This document shows positions 7,192-16,931 of a stretch of DNA of 64,000 bases, piece after piece (position 1 is the stretch's first letter; each line of letters starts with the position of its first letter). The stretch is from positions 40,726 to 104,725 of the forward strand of contig JAHHHC010000022.1 in NCBI GenBank assembly GCA_019359515.1. The letters run 5' to 3'. This stretch comes from Desmonostoc vinosum HA7617-LM4 (GTDB taxonomy: Bacteria > Cyanobacteriota > Cyanobacteriia > Cyanobacteriales > Nostocaceae). Both the position numbers and the translations under genes were made by a program. The notes beneath the pieces are model-generated. The model was not told the origin of the DNA. It ran no database searches and worked only from the letters and a program-made list of their open reading frames with translations.

Positions 7192-9768
7192 TTACTTCGT
7201 AATCATCGTCCAAACACCATCCCATAAATTAGGAGGCGGTGTTTGCTGGTAATTGCGAGCGCGTTCAAGGTGAATATTAACAGCTTGGTCTGTGGGTTGG
7301 ATGCGTTTGGCTGCTTCAAAGCTGCCGATCGCTTGTTGAAAGTTGCGAGCTAAATAAGCTGAGCGTCCAGTATGATAGTGAAACAAGAATTCTTGAGTAT
7401 TGGCATCTAAGGAAGTGCTGCGATCGCCAATCAACTCGTAGATATTTACTGCTTGATATTTACCTTTTACGCGAATTTTATCTAACTGACGTGCCCAAAT
7501 GCGATCGCCGCAAAGTTGATAAGTGTATTCACTGAGTATAATATCGCAATTGTATTCTTTGGTGACACCCTCCAAGCGTGAACTCAAATTTACGCCATCA
7601 CCAATTACGGTATAATCCATACGTTTGCGAGAACCGATATTTCCCGAAACCACTTCTCCAGAACTAATTCCAATGCCAATAGAGATTTGCGGCTGTTCTT
7701 GAATAATTCGCCGCTGGTTAAATTCAGCTAAGCGATATCGCATATCCAACGCTGCCTGTATTGCCCTCCAAGCATGGTTTTCTGTCAGCGGTAGCGGCGC
7801 ACCAAATACCGCCATCAAAGCATCGCCAATAAACTTATCTAAGGTGCCTTCGTAGTTAAATACTGCCTCCACCATGGTTTCAAAATACTGATTGAGCAAA
7901 GTTACCACCTCAGCTGCACCAAGATTTTCTGTCAGTGTGGTGTAACCCCGGATATCAGAAAATAAGATAGTTACTTCTTTACGCTCACCTATCATCAAGG
8001 CATCTTCCCCCAATGCCATCACCTGCTCGGCTACATGGGGCGTCAGATAGCGAGACATAGTGGTTTTCATGCGTTTTTCCTGGCTGATGTCTTCCAAGAC
8101 AACTAAGCCACCTCTTACTCCCCCTTCTGGGTTAGTTAAGGGATTAACAGTTAAATTAATACTGCGTTCTAGTATTTTTACCTCCCCAGCAGTAAGAAAC
8201 TCAGATTGCGGAGTGAGGGGTTGATTCCAAGGAATAAAAATATCAGGGTTATTGCGATCGCGTGCTGCTAGGATTAAATGGTGAGTGTCGCTCAGCACTC
8301 GGCACTCAGCACCCACCACTTGATACAGCCCTACAGTCAAACTTTGCTCTGGTACATAATGTTTGGCTCCAGTCTTAAGACTATCTTCTAACCGCATTTG
8401 CAGGTTTTCAATTGGCACAACCTCCCATACTTGACGACCAATTAAATTTTGTTCCCACAGCAGCTTGTTATTTTTGGTGTTTGCGTCTGCTAATGGACAA
8501 CCCAGTAATTCCAAAGCAGCATCATTAATTGTGACAATTCGACCGATCATATCTGTGGAAATTACAGCATTAGAAAGACTCTGTAAAATGTCTTTTTGAT
8601 ACTGCTTTTCTAACAATACATTTTCAAACAAACGAGCATTTTCTAAAGCGATTCCCGCCTGAATGTTAAAAGCTCGCATAAACTCTTCATCAGAAGCAGT
8701 AAAACTACCTTGTTGTTTATTAATTAACTGAGTTACACCAATCAATTCATTTGCGGAATTAAACACTGGCAAACACAAAATATTCCGAGTCACATACCCC
8801 GTCTTTCTATCGGTAGTTGGATCAAAACGTGGGTCTTTATAAGCATCAGGAATATTCAAAGCCTCACCAGTAGAAGCCACATAACCAGCGATGCCACGGT
8901 TGGCAGGAATGCGAATTTCAAGCAAGTTTGTTTCATCATCTGCTGCTGCTACTTTTGTCCAGAGTTCGCTCATTTCTTTGCGATATAAAAATAGCGTACT
9001 GCGGTCTGCTTGCATCAAAATCCGAGCTTGCTCCATGACTATTTGCAGGGTTGCTTCTAAATCTAGACTTTGGCCCAGTGTCTGAGTTGCCCGCAAAAGA
9101 GCCGTTGCTCCTCTTTGATTACGAGCTGCCACATAGAAAGATTGGCAGGTTTCTAGGATAATTCCAATAGAAGAGGCAAAATCTCGAAAACGCTCCTCAT
9201 CATCATAATTAAACGGAATATCCCCTGCTTTATTCGCCAGTTGTACCACTGCTACAATCTGGTTTTTGCTGCTCACAACTGGCATACATAAAATATTGTG
9301 AATTTTATAGCCCATTTGTTTTTCTAGTTCTGGGCTAAACAGAGGATGACTGGAGGTTTCAGAAATATTTAAATATTCACCTGTACTAGCAACATGACCA
9401 GGAATACCAACTGTAATTGGAGTCCGAATTTCTAAAAATTTTTGTGTGTTATCTTGAGGAACTTTTGACCACAACTGCCCCTTATCATAGTCAACTAAAA
9501 AAATAGCTGTATTTTCTGCTTGGAGAATTTGACCAATTTTAAGTGTGATGGCTTCTAGTACCTTCTCCAACATAGTTTCTAGAGCTTCATTATTGATTAA
9601 ATCAATAGCTCTGAGAAATTGTTGAAACTCAGCAGTAATAAAGTCGAGTAAGCAAACAAATTCGTTAACAGATAAGTCTTTGACGCGACGCAGTAGAGTG
9701 TGAGTACGATTAACTTGCGTAAGTTCAGTTAATGTAGCCAGGACGCTGCCGGGGTTAGGGAGTGTCAT
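7192..9768 (-). CDS. cyaB1: Adenylate cyclase CyaB1 (GAF-GAF-PAS-cyclase-TPR)
   Basis: The 858-residue soluble protein has two GAF domains (about 55-215 and 225-385), a PAS domain (about 395-540), a class III cyclase domain (about 595-770) and a short TPR-like tail. Nostoc CyaB1 has the same order and almost the same length; its tandem GAF domains bind cAMP and activate the cyclase. Metal ligands are D605 (FSDIRGYT) and D649 (FIGDALMAVFG). The purine-specifying residues are K645 (LDKFIGD) and T720 (DYTVIGDG), the unusual Lys/Thr pair known for CyaB1 (K646/T721 there). It should make cAMP from ATP. Start is the ATG at 9768. It is not closely coupled to a neighbour. Confidence 0.95.
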   Translation of the reverse strand: MTLPNPGSVLATLTELTQVNRTHTLLRRVKDLSVNEFVCLLDFITAEFQQFLRAIDLINNEALETMLEKVLEAITLKIGQILQAENTAIFLVDYDKGQLWSKVPQDNTQKFLEIRTPITVGIPGHVASTGEYLNISETSSHPLFSPELEKQMGYKIHNILCMPVVSSKNQIVAVVQLANKAGDIPFNYDDEERFRDFASSIGIILETCQSFYVAARNQRGATALLRATQTLGQSLDLEATLQIVMEQARILMQADRSTLFLYRKEMSELWTKVAAADDETNLLEIRIPANRGIAGYVASTGEALNIPDAYKDPRFDPTTDRKTGYVTRNILCLPVFNSANELIGVTQLINKQQGSFTASDEEFMRAFNIQAGIALENARLFENVLLEKQYQKDILQSLSNAVISTDMIGRIVTINDAALELLGCPLADANTKNNKLLWEQNLIGRQVWEVVPIENLQMRLEDSLKTGAKHYVPEQSLTVGLYQVVGAECRVLSDTHHLILAARDRNNPDIFIPWNQPLTPQSEFLTAGEVKILERSINLTVNPLTNPEGGVRGGLVVLEDISQEKRMKTTMSRYLTPHVAEQVMALGEDALMIGERKEVTILFSDIRGYTTLTENLGAAEVVTLLNQYFETMVEAVFNYEGTLDKFIGDALMAVFGAPLPLTENHAWRAIQAALDMRYRLAEFNQRRIIQEQPQISIGIGISSGEVVSGNIGSRKRMDYTVIGDGVNLSSRLEGVTKEYNCDIILSEYTYQLCGDRIWARQLDKIRVKGKYQAVNIYELIGDRSTSLDANTQEFLFHYHTGRSAYLARNFQQAIGSFEAAKRIQPTDQAVNIHLERARNYQQTPPPNLWDGVWTMITK

Positions 9769-10123
9769 CGAATCTGGGGGCTAGGGACTGGGGACTGGCT
9801 CTTATGGGTAGGTTTTTTAGATTTCGCGTTTTGGTTGACGCGGAGACGGGGAGACGCGGGGACGCGGAGAAAGATTTCGGAGCGGAAAAATAGGCTTTTT
9901 CAAACTGAATATGAAAAACCTACCCTTGAAAGCTGGGGACTGGGGGGGATGAGGGAGATGCACTTCGACTTCTCCTGTCAAAGACGCTCTTGCTAGCTTG
10001 CTTCTCCATAGGGGTACGCTCAGTGACTGGAGGATAAGGGGACGAGGGAGTGAGGGAGGTAGTGAGAAAATTTCTCCGCGTCTCCGCGTCCCCGCGTCTC
10101 CGCGTCTCAATTCCCCAGTACCC
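9769..10123. repeat. GC-rich intergenic repeats between cyaB1 and sqdX
   Basis: The 355-bp stretch contains GGGGACTGG units, blocks of GACGCGG/GAGACGCGGGGACGC, a copy of the dispersed CTCCTGTCAAAGACGC...GGGGTACG element (9970-10018), and the inverse CTCCGCGTCCCCGCGTC block near 10071-10105. The two GC-rich blocks are complementary and could fold into a long hairpin. Open frames here on both strands are compositional artefacts. Confidence 0.75.
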
Positions 10124-11269
10124 CTATTCCCCAACTTTCAATTTTGTCCGATATTCCGAAAATACCACCTTTTTGTAATAATCTTGTAGCTGCTGTGTGG
10201 CAGATGCCCATCCCCAATTTTCTGCTTCGCGACGAGCGTTTTGACGGATAATATCTCGTTGTTGTTGCTGTTGTAAAAGGCGAGTTGTAGCTGCTATGGC
10301 TTCTTGAATATCTGCTGTTGGTTCAAAAAGATACCCATTTACTCCATCTGTAACGATATCGGGAATTCCCCCTGAACGAGCTGCTACCACTGGACAACCA
10401 GCTGCCATCGCTTCTAAAAGTACTAAGCCTAGTGTTTCTGTGCGGGAAGGAAAGATAAAAGCATCTGCACTGGCAAAAGCTGAGGCTAACTCTTTACCAA
10501 TTAGATAACCAACAAAGTTGGTGTTAGTTTCGGCAAAGTGTTTTTCTAGTGCTTGGCGGTGGGGGCCATCCCCAACTAAGGCTAGTCTGGCTTCAGGAAT
10601 TGCCTCTAGGATTGGTTTGATGCGCTCAATTTCCTTTTCGGCAGAAAGACGCCCAACATAAAGCAACAATGGACTCTCTGGATGATTTTGCGATAAACGC
10701 GATCGCATTTCCCAATTTGCTAATTCTGGATGAAATAATTCAGTATCCACCCCACGTTGCCATAAGTCCACCCGCTCAATACCGTGTGCTGTCAGTTCCT
10801 CCATCATTGCCGTAGAGGTACATAGATTCAATAGTGCTTGATTGTGAGCGCCTTTAAGTAATTCCCACAAAAATCCTTCTAACATCCCTAAACCGTAATG
10901 TTGGAGATACTGAGGCAAATGTGTATGATAAGAAGCCACCAGAGGAATTTTGAGTGTTTTACTATAAAAAATTCCAGCTAATCCTAAAACTGCTGGATTC
11001 ACAACATGAATAACATCTGGTTGAAACTCTTCTAAAACATAGCCAATTGCTGGACGGGGTAAGGCAAGTTTTAACTCTGGATACAGAGGTAAGGGCAACC
11101 CAGAAACGCCGTATACTCTAGCTCCTTTATATTCAGTAATTCCACCATCAGGAGAAATCACTAATACTTGGTCTCCATTGCGTTGTAGATGGTCAACAGT
11201 TTGGCTCAGGCGAGTGACAATACCATCAACCTTGGGTAAAAAAGTTTCGGTGAATAGAGCAATTCTCAT
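10124..11269 (-). CDS. sqdX: Sulfoquinovosyltransferase SqdX (GT4)
   Basis: SqdX transfers sulfoquinovose from UDP-sulfoquinovose to diacylglycerol, giving the thylakoid sulfolipid SQDG. The 381-residue protein has the GT-B/GT4 pattern: N-terminal MRIALFTETFLPKVDGIV, ASYHTHLPQYLQHYG, LLYVGRLSAEKEIERI, and the donor-site segment FIFPSRTETLGLVLLEAMAAG. Length and sequence style fit cyanobacterial SqdX rather than a general mannosyltransferase. The UDP-sulfoquinovose synthase gene sqdB lies on the same strand upstream, but a GNAT gene and a pseudogene sit between them. Confidence 0.92.
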   Translation of the reverse strand: MRIALFTETFLPKVDGIVTRLSQTVDHLQRNGDQVLVISPDGGITEYKGARVYGVSGLPLPLYPELKLALPRPAIGYVLEEFQPDVIHVVNPAVLGLAGIFYSKTLKIPLVASYHTHLPQYLQHYGLGMLEGFLWELLKGAHNQALLNLCTSTAMMEELTAHGIERVDLWQRGVDTELFHPELANWEMRSRLSQNHPESPLLLYVGRLSAEKEIERIKPILEAIPEARLALVGDGPHRQALEKHFAETNTNFVGYLIGKELASAFASADAFIFPSRTETLGLVLLEAMAAGCPVVAARSGGIPDIVTDGVNGYLFEPTADIQEAIAATTRLLQQQQQRDIIRQNARREAENWGWASATQQLQDYYKKVVFSEYRTKLKVGE

Positions 11270-11366
11270 AAAAAACTATTCAGTCCAAGCAGATAATCCC
11301 AGCTTTTGTTGCGTTTCGGTCTCAAAGACAGAGTAAACTATCTTCCGTGATGTAATCAATTCCGTT

Positions 11367-11828
11367 ATGGAATTCTCTATTCAAGAAATCACTAATCGCA
11401 AAAGCGAAATCGCCGAGGGCATTTTGCGCTTGCTGCCTGATTGGTTCGGTATTGAGTCAGCGATTGTTGAGTACTGTCATAACGTTAACCAACTTCCTCT
11501 ATTCGCTGCTGTGACTCAAACAGACGCAGTTGTAGGATTCCTGTCACTTAAGGAACACAATGAGTTTGCTGGAGAGATTTACGTTATGGGTGTTGCCCTA
11601 GAATATCATCGTCACGGCATTGGCAAGGCTCTTGTTAAATACTCAGTCGAGTACTGTCGCAATAGAGGGCTAGAATTTCTGCATGTGAAAACCCTGGGAG
11701 AGTCGCGCCGTAATTCTTTGTTTGATCGCACTAGAAAATTCTATCTTCAGGTAGGATTTCGACCTCTTGAAGAATTTACAAGCATCTATTCTGGCAATCC
11801 CTGTCTAATTATGGTTATGGCGCTCTAA
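11367..11828 (+). CDS. GNAT family N-acetyltransferase
   Basis: The 153-residue protein has the GNAT fold pattern: VVGFLSLKEHNEFAGEIYVMGVALEYHRHGIGKALV includes beta-4 and the acetyl-CoA-binding motif A (RHGIGKALV, Q/R-x-x-G-x-G/A type), and the C-terminal end KFYLQVGFRPLEEF fits motif B. The acceptor is unknown. It is transcribed against its neighbours sqdX and sqdB and lies between them. The gene stop abuts a decayed DUF4291 sequence on the other strand, which suggests the insertion carried more than one gene. Confidence 0.85.
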   Translation: MEFSIQEITNRKSEIAEGILRLLPDWFGIESAIVEYCHNVNQLPLFAAVTQTDAVVGFLSLKEHNEFAGEIYVMGVALEYHRHGIGKALVKYSVEYCRNRGLEFLHVKTLGESRRNSLFDRTRKFYLQVGFRPLEEFTSIYSGNPCLIMVMAL

Positions 11829-12034
11829 AAAGGAAGTTAGGTTTGGATTCAACTCATGCGGTCAAAACTGAACCCATCACCAAAGTAACTGTTGGTGGCG
11901 GCGAAGTTACCAATAGCTGGACGATATGCTTGATAAACAACAATTTAGCGATCGTCATATTGTGCTAAAATATGACGACCAATTTTCGACCAGCGACTTA
12001 CTTGAGTCAAATAGGGTTCTTTTTGCAGCTGCAC
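11829..12034 (-). pseudogene. DUF4291 family fragment with internal stops
   Basis: Read on the minus strand from about 12034, the sequence gives LQKEPYLTQVSRWSKIGR, HILAQYDDR, stop, IVVYQAYRPAIGNFAA and FSFDRMS. This matches the N-terminal part of DUF4291 proteins as I know them (YQAYxPxIxxxA, then RMSWIKPNFLWMMYR). After RMS a TGA replaces the Trp codon, IQT follows, and a one-base insertion then breaks the frame. Only about 70 of roughly 190 codons remain. It is a dead remnant directly behind the GNAT gene and downstream of sqdB. Assignment is by recalled family pattern. Confidence 0.75.
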
Positions 12035-12046
12035 GCCAGGTTTACC

Positions 12047-13213
<1,167 letters not shown>

Positions 13214-13343
13214 TTACTCGCTGATAGCTAAATCTATCAGGTTTGTGTCCCCTCTCAATCATTATTCTGTTGGAGATAGGTAATAAAGGAGCAGGGGAAG
13301 CAGGGGAAGCAGGGGGAGAGAAAGATTCTTAAGTTGTGAATCT

Positions 13344-13877
13344 TCAAGACTTCAGAATGCGATACTGCTGGGCTATGTAATAAAAAAATCGGTAATAATC
13401 CTGAAATTCTTGGCTCTCGCTTCGCCCTTGCCAATAATAATTTACTTGACCTTGAGTTAGTGTCAGTGTCATCGAAGCTAATTTTTGATTAATTTCTACA
13501 ACTAACACTCCAGAAATTCCTTGAGCAGTCTGAAAGTTAGAATTTTTATTTGTCCTAGTTTTTGGATCTTGAATAATCGACTCTAGTAGCTGCTTACTTG
13601 CCCACCCTCGAATTTCTACAGATTTGTTTTGCGGTGAAACAAACACAATACCATCATTATTTTCTGGTGCTTTCAGCGAAGACCAGTTACTAGGATATGG
13701 AAACTCAAAGCCATAGCGGGAATTGTTATAAGTTTTCCATGTAATATTTTTTACGTCAAAATCAGATGTAGCGCAACCAAATAACATTAAAAACAAAACA
13801 AAAGTACTACTAAAGCAGAAAACAAAGGTATAGATTATTTTTTTTAAATTCAAATACTTACTTACAGCAAGAGTCAT
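13344..13877 (-). CDS. Putative lipoprotein of unknown function
   Basis: From the ATG at 13877 (GGTG about 6 nt upstream) the product has 177 residues. It has a charged N-region, a hydrophobic stretch and a lipobox LFGC with the lipidated Cys at 35. The mature part has the pattern YGFEFPYPSNWSSL...GIVFVSPQ, like the PsbP/DUF1795-type fold of cyanobacterial lipoproteins, but it is too diverged for me to name it. An alternative start lies at 13901. It is downstream of and divergent from the RHH gene, and about 140 bp upstream of sqdB on the same strand. Confidence 0.75.
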   Translation of the reverse strand: MTLAVSKYLNLKKIIYTFVFCFSSTFVLFLMLFGCATSDFDVKNITWKTYNNSRYGFEFPYPSNWSSLKAPENNDGIVFVSPQNKSVEIRGWASKQLLESIIQDPKTRTNKNSNFQTAQGISGVLVVEINQKLASMTLTLTQGQVNYYWQGRSESQEFQDYYRFFYYIAQQYRILKS

Positions 13878-14100
13878 TTCTACACCTTTTGCCAAAGGCA
13901 CTAATTACAGTACCAGTACCATACATTCATTTGCCAGCACTATTTTTAAGCTAAACCTCCATGGGCAATAGCGCACAACAATGATATGAAAATACCTCTT
14001 CTCCCACTCCCCATTTTAATGTAACAATATGTAACGAAAAAGCTGTCAAAACGTTTTACCATCTTGACAACAATCAAGAGAGTCGATAACGTGATATACA

Positions 14101-14110
14101 TACCCGGGTA
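14101..14110. promoter_or_regulatory. TACCCGGGTA palindrome upstream of the RHH gene
   Basis: A perfect 10-bp palindrome lies 18 bp before the ATG of the ribbon-helix-helix gene, after a TTGACA-like box at about 14071. RHH repressors bind short palindromes, so this may be an autoregulatory operator. This is inference from position only. Confidence 0.35.
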
Positions 14111-14128
14111 AGACCGTTAAAGAGTTAT

Positions 14129-14476
14129 ATGCAAGCTAAGCAAAAGGTTACTTTGTATCTATCGCCAGAACTGCACAGGAGGCTGAAAATTCGTTCAGCA
14201 GTTGACTCCACGCACATGTCGGAACTTGCCGAACGCGCACTCGTTTTTTATCTGTCCAATTCAGAGCTAGTTGACGAAATAGAAGCTTCTTCTTACGGGC
14301 GAACCCATAGAGTTTATTCCTGTCCAAATTGTGAAAGCTCAGTAGTTTTACGTGATGGGGAATTAGTTGCATTGGGTAATCAACCAGGGGTGATTGGACA
14401 CGATCATCTTCCTATTGATGAGATGGAACAAGATGAAACCCATCCTAAGGGTGAAGAAGAATTAGTTCCTTGTTAG
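14129..14476 (+). CDS. Ribbon-helix-helix protein with a CPNC tail
   Basis: The 115-residue protein begins KQKVTLYLSPELHRRLKIRSAVDSTHMSELAERALVFYL, an RHH/CopG-type DNA-binding domain (about 3-45): beta strand KVTLYLS, two helices. Behind it comes a conserved tail with one SCPNCESS motif (a possible half zinc site) and an acidic C-terminus. It lies about 90 bp upstream of the ycf46-type ATPase on the same strand, an arrangement that suggests a shared operon. It may act as a repressor or antitoxin-like protein; no toxin gene is next to it. Confidence 0.75.
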   Translation: MQAKQKVTLYLSPELHRRLKIRSAVDSTHMSELAERALVFYLSNSELVDEIEASSYGRTHRVYSCPNCESSVVLRDGELVALGNQPGVIGHDHLPIDEMEQDETHPKGEEELVPC

Positions 14477-14568
14477 ATAAGAATTATGAATGGGTAATTC
14501 ATAATCCGGTTGTTATTACCGAGAGCAATGTCTGTACTGTCTCTATAAGGTCTCAAGTAGGTTGATGT

Positions 14569-16080
14569 ATGAAAGAAGAGCTCAATATTTTAATTCAAGC
14601 TCAATACCCTCTAATCTACCTTGTGACCTCCGAGGAAGAGCGGGCTGAGCAGGCAATCTCCACAACCGCCCAACTGTTGAAGCCGCAACGCCGAGTGTAC
14701 GTTTGGACAGTAACCCACGGTATTGTGGAGTATGGTCAACCCCGGAATGTCACTCAACATAACACCGTTTCACCAGAGGCGGCAATTGAGTGGATCATCC
14801 GGCAGAGAGAGCCTGGTATATTTATTCTTAAAGATTTACATCCATTTATTGATGCACCTGCAACTACCAGATCGTTACGCGATGCGATCGCTAGTTTCAA
14901 GGGTATGCAGAAGAACATCATATTGATGTCACCTATGCAGCAAGTACCCATTGAGCTAGAAAAGGAAGTTGTAGTTCTAGATTTTAAATTACCAGACATG
15001 GTTGAGTTGAACAAAGTTTTAACTCACCACATAGATCAGAATCGTGGGCGGCGGCTCACCACAGAGGCCAGAGAAAAGCTTCTAAGAGCAGCTTTAGGTT
15101 TAACTAAGGATGAAGCCGAGAAAGTATACCGCAAAGCACAGGTAACTACAGGACGCCTGACAGAAGATGAAGTAGACATAGTTTTATCTGAGAAAAAGCA
15201 ACTCATCCGGCGTAATGGTATCTTAGAATACATCGAAGAAGATGAAACCATTGATGCTGTAGGTGGCTTAGAGGAACTCAAGAAATGGCTCAAGCAACGC
15301 TCTAACGCTTTTACAGAGAGAGCCAGAGAGTATGGTTTACCTCAACCAAAAGGGATGTTGATTCTCGGTGTTCCAGGTTGTGGTAAGTCGCTGATAGCCA
15401 AAACTACATCTCGCCTGTGGGGTTTACCACTGTTGCGCCTAGACATGGGGCGAGTTTATGATGGCTCCATGGTGGGACGAAGTGAAGCAAATCTGCGTAA
15501 CGCCTTAAAAACAGCAGAATCTATTTCTCCAGCGATTCTATTCATCGATGAATTAGATAAGTCGTTTGCTGGTAGTGCTGGTTCATCCGACTCTGATGGC
15601 GGTACATCGAGTAGAATCTTCGGTTCTTTCCTCACCTGGATGCAAGATAAGAAATCTCCAGTGTTTGTCATGGCAACAGCTAACCGAGTAGAGCGTTTGC
15701 CTGGAGAGTTTTTGAGGAAAGGTCGCTTTGATGAGATTTTCTTTGTAGACCTACCCACACCAGAAGAGAGACAGGATATCTTTAAGATTCACCTGACCAA
15801 GCGCCGTGAAGACATCACTCGATTTGACCTTGAGCAACTAGCTAAGATGTCTGATGGTTTTTCTGGAGCAGAAATTGAACAAGCGATCGTTGCGGCGATG
15901 TACGAAGCTTTCGCCCAAGATCGGGAGTTCACACAACTAGATATTATTGCTGCGCTAAAAGCGACTTTGCCGCTGTCTCGGACAATGCAAGAACAAGTAA
16001 CGGCCCTCAGAGACTGGGCCAGACAGCGAGCTAGACCCGCAGCATCTTCCATTGCTGAATATCAGCGAATGGAGTTTTAA
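14569..16080 (+). CDS. ycf46: AAA+ ATPase of the Ycf46 family
   Basis: The 503-residue protein has an N-terminal ATPase-like domain without a clear P-loop (about 1-230) and a C-terminal AAA+ domain: Walker A GVPGCGKS at 267-274, Walker B LFIDELDK at about 324-331, and sensor/arginine regions MATANRVERLPGEFLRKGRFDEIF. The opening LNILIQAQYPLIYLVTSEEERAEQ is typical of Ycf46, a protein encoded in some algal plastids and in cyanobacteria; it has been linked to use of CO2 at low supply in Synechocystis. It lies between the RHH gene and ycf35. Confidence 0.9.
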   Translation: MKEELNILIQAQYPLIYLVTSEEERAEQAISTTAQLLKPQRRVYVWTVTHGIVEYGQPRNVTQHNTVSPEAAIEWIIRQREPGIFILKDLHPFIDAPATTRSLRDAIASFKGMQKNIILMSPMQQVPIELEKEVVVLDFKLPDMVELNKVLTHHIDQNRGRRLTTEAREKLLRAALGLTKDEAEKVYRKAQVTTGRLTEDEVDIVLSEKKQLIRRNGILEYIEEDETIDAVGGLEELKKWLKQRSNAFTERAREYGLPQPKGMLILGVPGCGKSLIAKTTSRLWGLPLLRLDMGRVYDGSMVGRSEANLRNALKTAESISPAILFIDELDKSFAGSAGSSDSDGGTSSRIFGSFLTWMQDKKSPVFVMATANRVERLPGEFLRKGRFDEIFFVDLPTPEERQDIFKIHLTKRREDITRFDLEQLAKMSDGFSGAEIEQAIVAAMYEAFAQDREFTQLDIIAALKATLPLSRTMQEQVTALRDWARQRARPAASSIAEYQRMEF

Positions 16081-16168
16081 AAGCTTTCCCTTGCTAACCC
16101 AGGGGGAAAGGCTAGCTTTGTCAGCTAGCAGTTATGAAAAAAGCCGCCTCAACTTATAGGTGCGGCTT
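16081..16168. other. Chain of hairpins between ycf46 and ycf35
   Basis: Three inverted repeats follow the ycf46 stop: AGCTTTCCC with GGGAAAGGCT, GCTAGC with GCTAGC, and AAGCCGC with GCGGCTT (16141-16168). The last lacks a T tract on the plus strand, so it is not a classic terminator for ycf46. It may be a processing site or a 5' leader structure for ycf35. Confidence 0.5.
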
Positions 16169-16222
16169 CGCCCAAAACAAACCGTTGTCGTTTTTCTCAC
16201 TCTCTCATTGGAGGAAACCCAA

Positions 16223-16573
16223 ATGTCTCATTTTAGCACTCTGCGTACCAAGATCACCGATGCTGAAATCCTCAAGGCTTCCCTGCGCGACTTGGGTATC
16301 AGCGTGAAGACTGAAGCTGATGTTCGTGGCTACAACGGTCAGCGCGTTCGTTCTGACATCGTTGCCGTGTTAGATGGCGAATACGATCTAGGTTGGTCTC
16401 GCAACAGCGATGGTTCTTTTGACCTCATCGCTGACCTGTGGGGCGTTGCTAAAAAGCACAACCAAACCGAGTTGATCAACTCCATCAATCAAAAGTATGC
16501 CGTTAACAAGACCTTGGCTGAAGTAAAACAGCGCGGTCTACAAAACGCCAATGTGAAGTTGGTATTGCAATAA
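16223..16573 (+). CDS. ycf35: Ycf35 (DUF1257) protein
   Basis: The 116-residue protein MSHFSTLRTKITDAEILKASL... matches Ycf35/DUF1257, a family kept in red-algal plastids and cyanobacteria; its function is not known. I chose the ATG at 16223 because GGAGGAAAC lies 7-8 nt before it; an upstream in-frame ATG would add 21 residues not normal for the family. The segments ADVRGYNGQRVRSDIVAV and DLGWSRNSDGSFDLIADLWGV are well kept. It follows ycf46 on the same strand after a hairpin-rich spacer and is closed by two terminators. Confidence 0.92.
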   Translation: MSHFSTLRTKITDAEILKASLRDLGISVKTEADVRGYNGQRVRSDIVAVLDGEYDLGWSRNSDGSFDLIADLWGVAKKHNQTELINSINQKYAVNKTLAEVKQRGLQNANVKLVLQ

Positions 16574-16619
16574 CAATTTCTCTGCGCGTTCCCAAAGCTG
16601 CACGGGTTAACTAGGCATT

Positions 16620-16639
16620 AGCGGTTAGCCCGCTTTTTT
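16620..16639 (+). terminator. Terminator-like hairpin after ycf35
   Basis: AGCGG, loop TTAGC, CCGCT, then TTTTT. The five-pair stem followed by a T run fits a weak intrinsic terminator 45 bp behind the stop. Confidence 0.55.
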
Positions 16640-16642
16640 ATC

Positions 16643-16674
16643 GGGACTGAGATTTATTTCTCAGTCCCTATTTT
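16643..16674 (+). terminator. Second terminator-like hairpin after ycf35
   Basis: GGGACTGAGA pairs with TCTCAGTCCC around ATTTATT and is followed by TATTTT. The 10-bp stem is strong and makes this the likely main end of the ycf46-ycf35 unit. Confidence 0.7.
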
Positions 16675-16931
16675 AATGGTTTATGATCCATTTTGTCCAA
16701 AACGCAGAATCACTCATTTCCTACCTAGAAGATAAATTGATCTGAGTACAAGTGTGTAATAAGGACTTTTAAGAAAAGCCACTACGTTGAGTGAAGCTGT
16801 CAAACGTGGTTTGATTGAACCCTTAAGCCAGTGAGCCAGATTTCTGAGGAAGTTCGCGCAATGTTGGAGATGTTAAAAAACGTTTTGGATGGAGCTAGCT
16901 GTTTATTCTATTACAGTAGGTAGATTATTCC
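16675..16931 (+). other. Gap with a possible small-gene remnant
   Basis: Between about 16770 and 16920 the plus strand reads KATTLSEAVKRGLIEPLS in one frame and then VSQISEEVRAMLEMLKNV in another. This looks like one small protein broken by a frameshift, but I do not recognise a family. The rest holds nothing identifiable. Confidence 0.3.

Noticed and set aside
9817..10189. Open frames on both strands between cyaB1 and sqdX
   Set aside because: They are made of GACGCGG and CTCCGCGTC repeats; Arg/Ser/Pro-rich translations are compositional artefacts.
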